A stretch of DNA of 64,000 bases. Source: Bacteroidota bacterium (GTDB taxonomy: Bacteria > Bacteroidota > Bacteroidia > Flavobacteriales > Flavobacteriaceae). The translations under genes and the position numbers were made by a program. The notes under the pieces are model-generated. The model worked only from the letters and a program-made list of their open reading frames with translations, had not been told where the DNA came from and did no database searches. This document shows positions 9,748-19,226 of this stretch, piece by piece. How positions within the stretch are numbered: the stretch's first letter is position 1; the number at the start of each line of letters is the position of its first letter. Location of the stretch: NCBI GenBank assembly GCA_947488545.1, contig CANKZE010000002.1, positions 19,872 to 83,871 of the forward strand, given 5' to 3'.

Positions 9748-10560
9748 CTATTCTAAAATAGCTGCCATTTCTAACTGCATTTTCTGTGCTTCTTCCCTAG
9801 CCTTTTCAGCAAAATCAACTCCGTTTGAAGCATAAATTATTGCTCTTGAAGAATTTATTAGTAAGCCTACATTGGAATTCATTCCGTATTTGCAAACTTC
9901 AGAAAGGCTTCCACCTTGAGCGCCAACACCAGGAACTAGTAAGAAACTATCAGGGACAATTTTTCTAATTTCTGTGAAATATTCTGCTTTTGTAGCACCT
10001 ACAACATACATTAGGTTTTCAGAATTTTTCCAAGTTTTGGATGTTTCCAATACCTGTTTGTACAATTCTTTTCCTTCTACATTTAAGGTTTGAAAATCAA
10101 AAGCACCTTCGTTTGAAGTTAGAGCCAATAGAATAGTGTGTTTGTTTTCAAATGCCAAGAAAGGTTCCACAGAGTCTTTTCCCATATATGGAGCGACGGT
10201 TACACTATCAAAATTCAAATCTTCAAAGAAAGCTTTTGCATACATCGAAGACGTATTTCCAATGTCACCGCGTTTGGCATCGGCAATTGTAAAAAGTGTT
10301 GGGTAATTCTCATTAATGTAGTTGATCGTTTTTTGCAAAGAAATCCAACCTTTAATTCCATATGCTTCATAAAAAGCGGTATTTGGCTTGTAGGAAACCG
10401 CTAAATCATGAGTAGCATCAATTATCGCTTTATTAAACTCGAAAATAGGATCTTCTAATTCTAATAAATGGGATGGAATTTTATTCAAATCAACATCTAA
10501 TCCAACACAAAGAAAGGATTTTTTGATTTTAATTTGGTCAATTAGTTGTTGTGTAGTCAT
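9748..10560 (-). CDS. pyrF: Orotidine 5'-phosphate decarboxylase (type 2)
   Basis: A 270-residue cytosolic enzyme that makes UMP from orotidine monophosphate, the last step of de novo pyrimidine synthesis. The active-site block [12 protein letters not shown] contains the Asp/Lys pair, and the long type 2 form (not the 230-residue E. coli type) is evident from length and from VPGVGAQGG. The start [11 protein letters not shown] is the normal family start. It lies downstream of prfA on the same strand with 131 bp between, so the two may share a transcript. Its stop nearly meets that of the GH16 gene. Confidence 0.96.
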   Translation of the reverse strand: MTTQQLIDQIKIKKSFLCVGLDVDLNKIPSHLLELEDPIFEFNKAIIDATHDLAVSYKPNTAFYEAYGIKGWISLQKTINYINENYPTLFTIADAKRGDIGNTSSMYAKAFFEDLNFDSVTVAPYMGKDSVEPFLAFENKHTILLALTSNEGAFDFQTLNVEGKELYKQVLETSKTWKNSENLMYVVGATKAEYFTEIRKIVPDSFLLVPGVGAQGGSLSEVCKYGMNSNVGLLINSSRAIIYASNGVDFAEKAREEAQKMQLEMAAILE

Positions 10561-10571
10561 TGTTGTATGTT

Positions 10572-10616
10572 TAACCGCAAAGTTCGCAAAGATTTTCGCA
10601 AAGTTCGCAAAGTTTT
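10572..10616. repeat. Short TTCGCAAAG repeats
   Basis: Four copies of a CGCAAAG core appear in a row (CCGCAAAGTTCGCAAAG, then TTCGCAAAGTTCGCAAAG) between prfA and pyrF. Related words (GATTCACAAAG, CTTTGCGAAA) occur in the 2.3-2.4 kb gap. Such strings are common between genes in this group of bacteria. No function is inferred. Confidence 0.7.
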
Positions 10617-10691
10617 AAAAAAAATGCCAAACTTAATTCAGTGTGGCATATATTAGTCTATTCTCTTTCAGTCAATTATCTCTTCGTCTCC

Positions 10692-11768
10692 TTAAAATAC
10701 CTCACTCGCTTCTTTCAATTTCTCCATGTTGTTAACCAATTGTAATTCGTCAACAATTTTTTGAATATCACCATTCATAATATTTCCTAAATCATATAAA
10801 GTCAAACCTACTCGGTGATCAGTTACACGACCTTGAGAATAATTATACGTTCTAATTTTTGCCGAACGGTCTCCAGAACTTACTTGAGACGAACGCTTTG
10901 TAGCATCTTCAGCTTGTTTTTTAGCCAATTCTTGTTCGTATAATCTAGAACGTAAAACGTCCATTGCTTTGTCTTTATTCTTGTGTTGCGATTTTTGATC
11001 CTGACATTGCGCTACCAAACCAGTTGGAACGTGCGTTAAACGAACAGCCGATTTTGTAGTATTTACCGATTGTCCTCCAGGTCCTGACGAACAGAAGAAA
11101 TCAATTCGAACATCATTCATATCAATTTGAACATCAAATTCCTCTGCTTCTGGAAGTACCATAACCGTTGCTGCAGAAGTATGAACCCGACCTTGTGTTT
11201 CTGTTTGAGGTACACGCTGAACACGGTGAACTCCAGCTTCAAATTTTAATGTACCATAAACATCCTCACCGGTAACTTCAAAAATAACCTCTTTAAATCC
11301 ACCAGAAGTTCCTTCGTTTATATCAACCACAGAAGTTCTCCAACCTCTATTTTCACAATATTTAGTATACATTCTAAACAAATCACCGGCAAAAATACTC
11401 GCTTCATCACCACCCGTTCCGGCTCTAATCTCCACCATCACGTTTTTAGCATCCTCGGCATCTTTTGGAATCAAAAGAAATTTTATTTCATCTTCTAAAA
11501 TTGGTAATCTCTCTTTCGCTTCCTCCAATTGCATTTTTGCCATTTCAGTCATATCGGCGTCACTCCCATCGGAAATAATCTCGTTTGCTTCATCAATATT
11601 ACCCAAAACCACAATGTATTCATTGCGTTTATCGGCCAGCGCTTTCAAACTTTTATATTCCTGATTCAATTGTACATAACGCTTTTGATCGCTAATCACA
11701 TCGGGTTGAATAATCAAATCCGATATCTCATCGAAACGTTGTTTTACTATTTGAAGTCTGTCTAACAT
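10692..11768 (-). CDS. prfA: Peptide chain release factor 1
   Basis: A 358-residue class I release factor that reads UAA and UAG and triggers peptide release on the ribosome. The catalytic GGQ sits in [12 protein letters not shown] near residue 230. The N-terminal coiled-coil, the segment [15 protein letters not shown] and the C-terminal region ([14 protein letters not shown]) are all present, so the gene is full length. Start at [12 protein letters not shown]. pyrF follows on the same strand. Confidence 0.97.
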   Translation of the reverse strand: MLDRLQIVKQRFDEISDLIIQPDVISDQKRYVQLNQEYKSLKALADKRNEYIVVLGNIDEANEIISDGSDADMTEMAKMQLEEAKERLPILEDEIKFLLIPKDAEDAKNVMVEIRAGTGGDEASIFAGDLFRMYTKYCENRGWRTSVVDINEGTSGGFKEVIFEVTGEDVYGTLKFEAGVHRVQRVPQTETQGRVHTSAATVMVLPEAEEFDVQIDMNDVRIDFFCSSGPGGQSVNTTKSAVRLTHVPTGLVAQCQDQKSQHKNKDKAMDVLRSRLYEQELAKKQAEDATKRSSQVSSGDRSAKIRTYNYSQGRVTDHRVGLTLYDLGNIMNGDIQKIVDELQLVNNMEKLKEASEVF

Positions 11769-11842
11769 TTTGTTTTTTCCTTATTTAAGTGCGCAAATTT
11801 ACAAAAAATAGTTGATAATATAAAGTATTCAATTTATGATTT

Positions 11843-11912
11843 TTTGGAGCTATTTCCTGCTGTACGCTATATCCACGCTAAAAAGCGTGGGATAACGCTT
11901 CCATCAGGGCTA
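11843..11912 (-). repeat. Dispersed palindromic intergenic element, copy 2
   Basis: The reverse complement reads TAGCCCTGATGGAAGCG ... AGCAGGAAATAGCTCCAAA, matching copy 1 at 6208-6275 across almost its whole length. Its hairpin is CCACGCtttttAGCGTGG. It lies upstream of prfA in the opposite orientation to copy 1. Confidence 0.85.
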
Positions 11913-12130
11913 GGGCTTTAGTATTCCAAATTATTATTAATTGTAAATTAAATCTATCCATGATTTTCAGATTTTCAAAAGAATAAAAATTACTATTAAT
12001 AATTGTTCAAAATAACTTTTGAAATACAAAAATCAGTAATTACATTTGAATATTATTTATAATTAGTCTGAATAATTAAAAAAAGCATCTCTTTTTGATT
12101 CTTTTTTACCACTTTGAATAAAGAATTAAA

Positions 12131-12160
12131 AAAAGGCTGTCGAAATGGACAGCCTTTTTT
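12131..12160 (-). terminator. Bidirectional hairpin terminator after TPR gene
   Basis: Stem AAGGCTGTC / GACAGCCTT with loop gaaatg, flanked by an A run on one side and a T run on the other, so it works on either strand. It is 19 bp past the stop of the minus-strand TPR gene. Confidence 0.85.
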
Positions 12161-12178
12161 TAATTGTAATTTAACTAA

Positions 12179-12694
12179 TTACATTTTCTTCATTTGCTCT
12201 TTCATCATTGAAATTTGATCTTTAAGCATGTTTTGTTTGTCTAATTTCTTGGCTTCATTTAATAAATTAGTAGCTTCTAATTTTCTTCTTCTTGACATTG
12301 CAACCCCAGCCAAATTTAATTTTGCAACAGCTAAATCCATATCCATAGACAAACCAAATTCGATTGCTTTCTTAAAATATTTTTCAGCTTGAATTAAATT
12401 AGTTTGCGAAAGCATGATTCCGTGAAGGTAATTATAATACCCTTGTTGTTTACGAATTAAGGCAGTTTCAGGATTATTAATACGTGCCAACCATTTTTGA
12501 GCACCAGCAAAATCTTGCTTTCTTAACTTTAAAAAAGCCAGTAAAATAAACTCATTTTTAAAATATAAAAAGATTGGAAACAACGATAAGAAAATAAAGA
12601 AAATACCATTTCCGATTTCTCCGTCTATAAAACTCCAAATACCTAAACCTATTATAAGAGTCGCTAAAATTAGTTTGATGTTTTTATGAAACAT
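12179..12694 (-). CDS. Membrane protein with TPR repeats
   Basis: 171 residues. Two short transmembrane helices occupy about residues 8-24 and 29-45, followed by a soluble domain with two or three tetratricopeptide-like repeats (AEKYFKKAIEFGLS; AVAKLNLAGVAMSRRRKLEA). The C-terminus is rich in Met and Lys (MKEQMKKM). It is probably an inner-membrane scaffold exposing the TPR part to the cytoplasm. A partner cannot be read from context. It is divergent from rpmH, 166 bp away. Confidence 0.75.
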   Translation of the reverse strand: MFHKNIKLILATLIIGLGIWSFIDGEIGNGIFFIFLSLFPIFLYFKNEFILLAFLKLRKQDFAGAQKWLARINNPETALIRKQQGYYNYLHGIMLSQTNLIQAEKYFKKAIEFGLSMDMDLAVAKLNLAGVAMSRRRKLEATNLLNEAKKLDKQNMLKDQISMMKEQMKKM

Positions 12695-12758
12695 AATAAA
12701 TGATTAATTGTTTTTGCAAAGATAGTAAAAGGAATTTAAAATATTTTTACAAAACTAC

Positions 12759-12788
12759 TTGCAAAGAATAAAACTCTTTGTATATTTG
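12759..12788 (+). promoter_or_regulatory. Canonical Bacteroidota promoter of rpmH
   Basis: TTG at 12759-12761, a spacer of exactly 19 bp, then TATATTTG at 12781-12788. This is a perfect match to the TTG-N19-TAnnTTTG consensus of the group. It implies a leader of about 65 nt before the rpmH start at 12861. Confidence 0.85.
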
Positions 12789-12860
12789 CACTCGGTTTTA
12801 GAAATAGATATTAAAAAACCAATCAAGATATTTTAATACAAGATTTAAAGATAACAAACA

Positions 12861-13022
12861 ATGAGCAAAAGAACGTTTCAACCATCGAAAAGAAAGAGAA
12901 GAAATAAGCACGGATTTATGGACAGAATGGCTTCTGCTAATGGAAGAAAAGTCCTTGCTCGTAGAAGAGCTAAAGGAAGACATAAGTTGACTGTTTCATC
13001 TGAACCAAGACACAAAAAATAA
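12861..13022 (+). CDS. rpmH: 50S ribosomal protein L34
   Basis: Too short for the ORF track, which shows only a minus-strand shadow. The frame from ATG 12861 encodes 53 residues starting [19 protein letters not shown] and ending EPRHKK, the L34 family signature. It is a highly basic large-subunit protein. It is preceded by a perfect promoter and followed by a hairpin terminator, so it is expressed alone. Confidence 0.98.
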
Positions 13023-13042
13023 TGTTTATTTAAACATATATA

Positions 13043-13076
13043 AAGGCGTTACTGTTATTAGTATCGCCTTTTTTTA
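13043..13076 (+). terminator. Terminator after rpmH
   Basis: Stem AGGCG..TACT / AGTA..CGCCT around the loop gttatt, followed by seven T residues, 20 bp past the rpmH stop. Confidence 0.8.
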
Positions 13077-13145
13077 TATCTTTAAACTAAAAAATAAATT
13101 AAGGTTAAAAAAAAATAAAACTAACTACACAACACACACCTACAA

Positions 13146-15998
13146 ATGCCAAAAGACAATTCAATAAAATCGATTTTAATTATAGGCTCAGGACCTATCG
13201 TTATTGGGCAAGCCTGTGAATTTGATTATGCAGGATCACAATCTGCTCGTTCCATTCGTGAAGAAGGAATAGAAGTAATTTTGATCAATTCAAATCCAGC
13301 AACTATTATGACCGACCCTTCAATGGCCGATCATATTTATTTAAAACCATTAACTACAAAATCGATCATTGAAATTCTGAAAGAACATCCACAAATTGAT
13401 GCTGTTTTACCAACAATGGGTGGACAAACGGCTTTGAATTTATGTTTGGAAGCAGATGAAAAAGGAATTTGGGAAGATTTTGGTGTGCGATTAATAGGTG
13501 TAGATATTAATGCAATCAATATTACTGAAGATCGTGAGCAATTCAAACAATTATTAGCTAAAATTGGAGTTCCTACCGCGCCTGCAAAAACAGCAACTTC
13601 TTTCTTAAAAGGTAAAGAAATCGCTCAGGAATTTGGATTTCCATTGGTAATCAGACCTTCATTTACCTTGGGTGGAACAGGTGCTGCATTTGTTCACCAT
13701 AAAGAAGAATTTGATGAATTATTGACACGAGGTTTGGAAGCTTCACCAATTCACGAAGTCTTAATTGACAAGGCATTAATTGGTTGGAAAGAATACGAAT
13801 TAGAACTTTTACGTGATAAAAATGACAATGTTGTAATTATCTGTTCTATCGAAAATATGGATCCAATGGGAATTCATACTGGCGATAGTATTACGGTTGC
13901 TCCTGCGATGACTTTATCGGATACTACTTTCCAAAAAATGCGAGATATGGCCATTTTGATGATGAGAAGTATTGGTAATTTTGCTGGAGGATGTAACGTA
14001 CAATTTGCAGTTTCACCTGATGAAAAAGAAGATATTGTTGCTATTGAAATTAACCCTCGTGTGTCTAGATCTTCCGCATTAGCTTCAAAAGCAACAGGTT
14101 ATCCAATCGCGAAAATTGCTTCAAAATTGGCTTTAGGATACAATTTAGATGAATTACAAAATCAAATTACTAAATCTACATCTGCATTATTCGAACCAAC
14201 ATTAGATTATGTAATTGTAAAAATACCACGTTGGAATTTCGACAAATTTGAAGGTGCCGACAGAACTTTAGGCCTACAAATGAAATCTGTGGGAGAAGTA
14301 ATGGGAATTGGACGTTCCTTCCAAGAAGCTTTACATAAAGCAACCCAATCATTAGAAATTAAAAGAAATGGGCTTGGCGCGGATGGAAAAGGATATAAAA
14401 ACTACGAACAAATTATAGAGAAACTAACTTATGCTAGTTGGGATCGCGTATTTGTAATTTATGATGCTATTGCAATGGGAATTCCGTTGAGCAGAATTCA
14501 TGAAATTACAAAAATTGACATGTGGTTTTTGAAACAATATGAAGAGTTATTTACTTTACAAAAAGAAATTTCCAATTTTACAGTAGATACTTTACCAAAA
14601 GAATTATTATTAGAAGCCAAACAAAAAGGTTTCGCAGACCGCCAAATTGCTCACATGATGGGTTGTTTAGAAAGTCAGGTTTACAAGTTGCGTGAAGAGA
14701 AAAATGTAAAAAGAGTTTACAAATTGGTGGATACTTGTGCTGCGGAATTTAAAGCTAAAACACCTTACTACTACTCTACTTTTGAAGCAGAAATTGAGAC
14801 TGCCAATGGAACAAAATATGTTGACAACGAAAGTGTTGTAACTGATAAGAAAAAAATAGTAGTTTTAGGCTCTGGGCCAAATAGAATTGGGCAAGGAATT
14901 GAATTTGATTACTCTTGTGTTCACGGAGTTTTAGCTGCTGCAGAATGTGGCTATGAGACGATAATGATCAATTGTAATCCAGAAACGGTTTCAACCGATT
15001 TTGATACAGCCGATAAATTGTATTTTGAACCTGTATTCTGGGAACATATTTACGACATCATCCGACACGAAAAACCAGAAGGTGTAATTGTTCAATTAGG
15101 TGGACAAACCGCACTAAAATTGGCTGAAAAACTATCTAAACACGGAATAAAAATTATTGGAACTAGTTTCGACGCTCTAGATTTAGCGGAAGATAGAGGT
15201 CGTTTTTCTGAACTATTAACTCAATTACAAATTCCTTTCCCAAAATTCGGAATTGCAGAAACTGCTGACGAAGCTTCACAATTGGCTGATGTATTAGATT
15301 TCCCACTTTTGGTTAGACCATCCTATGTATTGGGTGGTCAAGGGATGAAAATTGTAATCAACAAGCAAGAATTAGAAGAACATGTAATCGATTTATTAAA
15401 ATCTATTCCAGGAAATAAGCTGCTTTTAGACCATTATTTAGACGGTGCAATTGAAGCTGAAGCAGATGCAATTTGTGATGGTGAAAATGTATATATCATT
15501 GGAATAATGGAACACATTGAACCTTGCGGAGTGCATTCAGGTGATAGTAATGCCACTTTGCCTCCATTTAATCTTGGGGAATTTGTAATGCAACAAATTA
15601 AAGACCATACAAAAAAGATTGCTTTGGCGCTTAGAACTGTTGGTTTAATAAACATACAATTTGCTATAAAAGACGATACCGTTTACATTATTGAGGCCAA
15701 TCCTAGAGCTTCGAGAACTGTACCATTTATTGCAAAAGCTTATGGTGAACCGTATGTGAATTACGCTACTAAAGTAATGTTAGGTCATAATAAAGTAACC
15801 GATTTTAAATTCAATCCGCAGTTAAAAGGGTATGCAATTAAGCAACCTGTATTCTCATTCAGCAAATTCCATGGCGTAAATAAAGCGCTAGGGCCAGAAA
15901 TGAAATCCACTGGTGAGAGTATATTATTCATAGATGATTTAAAAGACGATCAATTCTATGAGTTGTATTCCAGAAGAAAAATGTATTTAAGTAAATAA
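13146..15998 (+). CDS. carB: Carbamoyl-phosphate synthase large subunit, lacking allosteric domain
   Basis: 950 residues with two homologous ATP-grasp halves (starts IIGSGPIVIGQACEFDYAG and VLGSGPNRIGQGIEFDYS). The first makes carboxy-phosphate, the second carbamoyl phosphate; ammonia comes from CarA, which is not in this window. It feeds pyrimidine and arginine synthesis. The protein ends shortly after GPEMKSTGE (RRKMYLSK), whereas the E. coli enzyme continues for roughly 120 more residues forming the MGS-like regulatory domain. The end is sealed by a stop and a terminator 1-2 bp later, so this is a natural short form, not an artefact of the window. The start is the first Met before the conserved core. 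Confidence 0.96.
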   Translation: MPKDNSIKSILIIGSGPIVIGQACEFDYAGSQSARSIREEGIEVILINSNPATIMTDPSMADHIYLKPLTTKSIIEILKEHPQIDAVLPTMGGQTALNLCLEADEKGIWEDFGVRLIGVDINAINITEDREQFKQLLAKIGVPTAPAKTATSFLKGKEIAQEFGFPLVIRPSFTLGGTGAAFVHHKEEFDELLTRGLEASPIHEVLIDKALIGWKEYELELLRDKNDNVVIICSIENMDPMGIHTGDSITVAPAMTLSDTTFQKMRDMAILMMRSIGNFAGGCNVQFAVSPDEKEDIVAIEINPRVSRSSALASKATGYPIAKIASKLALGYNLDELQNQITKSTSALFEPTLDYVIVKIPRWNFDKFEGADRTLGLQMKSVGEVMGIGRSFQEALHKATQSLEIKRNGLGADGKGYKNYEQIIEKLTYASWDRVFVIYDAIAMGIPLSRIHEITKIDMWFLKQYEELFTLQKEISNFTVDTLPKELLLEAKQKGFADRQIAHMMGCLESQVYKLREEKNVKRVYKLVDTCAAEFKAKTPYYYSTFEAEIETANGTKYVDNESVVTDKKKIVVLGSGPNRIGQGIEFDYSCVHGVLAAAECGYETIMINCNPETVSTDFDTADKLYFEPVFWEHIYDIIRHEKPEGVIVQLGGQTALKLAEKLSKHGIKIIGTSFDALDLAEDRGRFSELLTQLQIPFPKFGIAETADEASQLADVLDFPLLVRPSYVLGGQGMKIVINKQELEEHVIDLLKSIPGNKLLLDHYLDGAIEAEADAICDGENVYIIGIMEHIEPCGVHSGDSNATLPPFNLGEFVMQQIKDHTKKIALALRTVGLINIQFAIKDDTVYIIEANPRASRTVPFIAKAYGEPYVNYATKVMLGHNKVTDFKFNPQLKGYAIKQPVFSFSKFHGVNKALGPEMKSTGESILFIDDLKDDQFYELYSRRKMYLSK

Positions 15999-16029
15999 AA
16001 AAAAGCCCCAAATTTGGGGCTTTTTTTAT
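15997..16029. terminator. Bidirectional terminator between carB and DUF4268 gene
   Basis: Perfect stem AAAGCCCCAAA / TTTGGGGCTTT flanked by A and T runs, lying exactly between the convergent stops of carB and the DUF4268 gene. Confidence 0.9.
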
Positions 16030-16460
16030 TCTATGTCTTTTATATATTCATCGTATTCGAGGTAAAACAATTCTAGAGCATTCATTTTTTCAAAAAAGAA
16101 ATCAAATATTTCATCCCAATATTTTGGATTGCTTACGCTAACATTCAATTTTTCGACCCAAATTCTACTAATTACTTTACCGTTTTCTAAACTAAAATTT
16201 TTCTCGAAAACTAGATCCGAAATAAACTCCTCCTCTAAAATATTTTTTAAGGATTCTAGTTTTTCAAAATATTGAATTCTCTTGATATCATTGCGGCTTT
16301 CAATATCTATTTGTACTTGTGCTTTAGTATTTTCAACATAAAATTTAAAAGAAAAATCTTTAATCTTAGTATTGTACAACAACCATTTCCGAGGATATTT
16401 ATTTGCAAATGAAACCCAAAACTCTCTTTTTAATCGTTGATTTTCTTCTTTACTATACAT
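16026..16460 (-). CDS. DUF4268 domain protein
   Basis: A 144-residue soluble protein. The N-terminus (MYSKEENQRLKREFWVSFA) and the segment FSFKFYVENTKAQVQIDIE match the DUF4268 family as I know it. In other proteins this domain is often attached to nuclease-like modules; here it stands alone. No catalytic residues can be assigned. It converges with carB and shares its terminator. Confidence 0.75.
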   Translation of the reverse strand: MYSKEENQRLKREFWVSFANKYPRKWLLYNTKIKDFSFKFYVENTKAQVQIDIESRNDIKRIQYFEKLESLKNILEEEFISDLVFEKNFSLENGKVISRIWVEKLNVSVSNPKYWDEIFDFFFEKMNALELFYLEYDEYIKDIE

Positions 16461-16563
16461 TTACTACTAATTTTTTATTGGTGTGTTGATTTTCAAATAG
16501 TTGTCAAATTCGAATTAATAATCTACATTTATAACTAATTAGCTGCAAAAATAGAACATCAAT

Positions 16564-17208
16564 ATGGATTTTTCAGATTTTTTAAAATATGTTCCAAAAA
16601 TAAAGCAAGAAAAACTTCTTGCTGAAGAGGCGCACTTAAAAATGGTGCCTTTTGAACGTATTTTAGAAGTCGAAAAAATCAATATTCCTTCGAATAATCC
16701 CAGAAAAGCAGCTGTAATGATGTTGATATATCCCAAAAATGATAAATCCCATTTGGCTTTAATTGTTAGGAACACCTATCCCGGAGTTCACTCAGCTCAA
16801 ATAGGTTTTCCGGGTGGGAAAGTCGAAATAGAAGATGAATCTTTAACTCATACCGCTTTAAGAGAAACACACGAAGAAATTGGAATTCATCCTGATAAAA
16901 TTGAGGTGATTAAAACATTTACAGCGGTTTTCATACCACCAAGCAATTTTATTGTTGCACCCTTTTTAGGAATTAGTCATAATGAATTAAAATTTACTGA
17001 GCAGGAAGAAGAAGTTGCAGGAATAATTGAATTTCCGTTACTCGATTTTTTGAATGACAAAACAATTGTAAATAAAATTATGGACACCTCTTATGGAAAT
17101 AATATAGAGGTTCCAACATTTAAAATTAACGAACATTATGTTTGGGGAGCTACCGCAATGATGATGAGCGAATTGAAAGAAGTACTAAAAAGTTCATTTA
17201 AAAATTAA
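16564..17208 (+). CDS. Nudix CoA pyrophosphatase-like hydrolase
   Basis: 214 residues. The segment HSAQIGFPGGKVE followed by ALRETHEEIGI gives both the UPF0035-type motif ahead of the Nudix box and the Nudix box itself (REthEEiG, metal ligands). That combination marks the NudL/CoA diphosphatase branch, which cleaves CoA and CoA derivatives to phosphopantetheine and adenosine bisphosphate. Cytosolic. The next gene, plsC, starts 34 bp later on the same strand, so the two may be co-transcribed. Substrate assignment is by family only. Confidence 0.85.
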   Translation: MDFSDFLKYVPKIKQEKLLAEEAHLKMVPFERILEVEKINIPSNNPRKAAVMMLIYPKNDKSHLALIVRNTYPGVHSAQIGFPGGKVEIEDESLTHTALRETHEEIGIHPDKIEVIKTFTAVFIPPSNFIVAPFLGISHNELKFTEQEEEVAGIIEFPLLDFLNDKTIVNKIMDTSYGNNIEVPTFKINEHYVWGATAMMMSELKEVLKSSFKN

Positions 17209-17242
17209 TTTGTAAATTAGCCTCCCTAATTGATAATAAAAT

Positions 17243-18016
17243 ATGGTTTTATTTAAAAGAAACCCTTTTGGACATATACTATTTATTAAAAAATGGTTAA
17301 TTCGAATATTCGGCGGTATCACTCATAAAAGATACCGTGGATTCAACCATTTACAAATTGAAGGCTCAGAAATTATCAAAACTTTACCGGAAACTAATGT
17401 GTTGTTTATATCCAATCACCAAACTTATTTTGCTGATGTGGTTGCAATGTTTCATGTATTTAACGCTAGTTTATCTGGGCGTGGTAATTCAATTAAGAAT
17501 GTAACCTATTTATGGAATCCTAAACTAAATATCTATTATGTAGCTGCAAAAGAAACCATGCATGCTGGATTATTACCTAAAATATTAGCTTATGCAGGGG
17601 CGATAACAGTTGAAAGAACTTGGCGTTCAAAAGGAAAAGATGTAACCGAAAAACGAGATGTTAATCCGAATGATACTGAAAACATTAGAATAGCATTGGA
17701 AGATGGATGGGTAATTACTTTTCCTCAGGGAACCACAAAATCGTTCAAACCAGTACGAAAAGGTACAGCTCACATCATAAAACAACATCGACCAATTGTT
17801 GTTCCAATTGTAATTGATGGTTTTAGACGCTCCTTTGATAAAAAAGGATTATTACTAAAAAAGAAAGGAATCCAACAATCATTTGTTATAAAAAAACCAT
17901 TGGAAATTGATTACGACATTGACACGATTGATCAAATTGTTGAAAAAGTAGAATTTGCCATAGAGCAACATCCTTCGTTTTTAAAAGTAGCGCCAGCTGA
18001 AGAAATTGAGAATTAA
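17243..18016 (+). CDS. plsC: 1-acyl-sn-glycerol-3-phosphate acyltransferase
   Basis: 257 residues with the acyltransferase motifs NHQTYFAD (motif I), the FPQGTTKSFKP block (motif III, with Gln for the usual Glu) and VPIVIDGF (motif IV). The reaction is acylation of lysophosphatidate to phosphatidate at the inner membrane. In motif I the catalytic His and Asp are separated by five residues instead of the usual four. I recall this form from related bacteria, so it is probably a lineage trait rather than damage. It lies just after the Nudix gene and converges with the DUF3810 gene. Confidence 0.85.
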   Translation: MVLFKRNPFGHILFIKKWLIRIFGGITHKRYRGFNHLQIEGSEIIKTLPETNVLFISNHQTYFADVVAMFHVFNASLSGRGNSIKNVTYLWNPKLNIYYVAAKETMHAGLLPKILAYAGAITVERTWRSKGKDVTEKRDVNPNDTENIRIALEDGWVITFPQGTTKSFKPVRKGTAHIIKQHRPIVVPIVIDGFRRSFDKKGLLLKKKGIQQSFVIKKPLEIDYDIDTIDQIVEKVEFAIEQHPSFLKVAPAEEIEN

Positions 18017-18032
18017 TATATTGGCTTAAAGC

Positions 18033-19094
18033 CTATAAATTCTTGTTTTTATAATAGTTTACCAATAAATCTACAAATCTACTGTAGCCATCAATTCCGT
18101 CTTTTTGCTGGTTCATTTTAAGAAAGCGATCGTAAAATAGATGAAATCCTGTTTCTACAAATGATTCATAATTGTTCCAGAAATCTTCACTTTCCTTATA
18201 GTTTTTTATAATTCCTGGATGAACAGTTTTTAGTAGTTTTTTAAATTGAAGTTCATCTCTAAATCTCCAATTACTAAGACAATAATGTAAAGCGTGGCTG
18301 TAACCTGAATATTGGAAATAACTATTTTCATTATTAATTGAAGCCAAAAAGCCGATGAAATTCGCTTCACTTTCGGAAGCATAACCCAATTGGTGCGCCA
18401 TTTCATGAGTTACGGTTGTAGGAAAATTATACATTGGAATTTTATAGTTAACCTGAGCTTCATTTGTAAAAGGATTCAAATAACCACTAAAACCCATATA
18501 ACTTAAAGGCAAACTAAAAAGTGATTTTTTTACACTTGGATAACTGTAATTGAATGAAGGAATCTGTTTTGAAAGCGAATGGTAGCCCTTTAAATTCATT
18601 CCAAAAACTTGCTCCTGAGAATAGGGAAAAACAACCTTTAAAGAGTCACTTTTAGTAATTTGAGAATGAATAGCATTGGTTTTCGCAATTAATTTTTGGG
18701 TGAATTTTAATAAATCGTCATTGGAATACTCTTTTTCAATTTTTAGTTTTTCAAATAAAGGAACTCGATAATAATTCAAACCCCATAGAATATTAAAAAA
18801 GAAATAAAATATAGAAAAGTAGCTTAACACTTTAAGCAATCTGTCTTTCCATGATAATTTGATTGTTTTTCGATTTTTAAAATAACCAATTATTAATAAT
18901 ACAATTGCTATTAAATAACATAAATCTCCAACAGAAAAAGGTAGAAACCCAACAATTATCCTTGAAAAATTTGAAATATAGGCATAGAATCCGTTGCTAT
19001 AAAAACCTTCGATTAATTCAGGAAAAAACGAAATAAATTGCACAAATACAATTTGAATTAGTAACCCTAAAGGAAGATAATATTTTTTCTGCAT
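18033..19094 (-). CDS. DUF3810 membrane protein with zincin motif
   Basis: The ORF track begins at 19235, but that would overlap pepD. The ATG at 19094 (MQKKYYLPLGLLIQIVFVQF) starts directly with a membrane helix and is preferred, giving 353 residues. Three N-terminal transmembrane helices are followed by a large domain with THEMAHQLG, an HExxH zinc-protease motif, and a downstream Glu-containing segment (ASESEANFIGF) that could supply the third ligand. This matches DUF3810. It is a predicted membrane metallopeptidase with unknown substrate. Confidence 0.85.
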   Translation of the reverse strand: MQKKYYLPLGLLIQIVFVQFISFFPELIEGFYSNGFYAYISNFSRIIVGFLPFSVGDLCYLIAIVLLIIGYFKNRKTIKLSWKDRLLKVLSYFSIFYFFFNILWGLNYYRVPLFEKLKIEKEYSNDDLLKFTQKLIAKTNAIHSQITKSDSLKVVFPYSQEQVFGMNLKGYHSLSKQIPSFNYSYPSVKKSLFSLPLSYMGFSGYLNPFTNEAQVNYKIPMYNFPTTVTHEMAHQLGYASESEANFIGFLASINNENSYFQYSGYSHALHYCLSNWRFRDELQFKKLLKTVHPGIIKNYKESEDFWNNYESFVETGFHLFYDRFLKMNQQKDGIDGYSRFVDLLVNYYKNKNL

Positions 19095-19226
19095 GACTTG
19101 AAGATAGAATGTTAAAGTAACAAATTTTGTTGAATTATAAATTTTAAAATTATTGTTTTTTATTATAAAACTATCTTTCGTCTTTGTAACTTTGGAAAAT
19201 AAAACTAAGAAACTAAAAATATAGCG

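Larger units (their letters stand above)
11769..12178. other. Intergenic gap with a dispersed repeat and a terminator
   Basis: 410 bp between prfA and the TPR gene. It contains copy 2 of the palindromic element (11843-11912) and the terminator at about 12131-12160. The remainder is AT-rich and shows no open frame of interest. Confidence 0.7.

Noticed and set aside
12798-12983. 61-codon minus-strand ORF
   Set aside because: It is the shadow of rpmH, which is clearly real on the plus strand.
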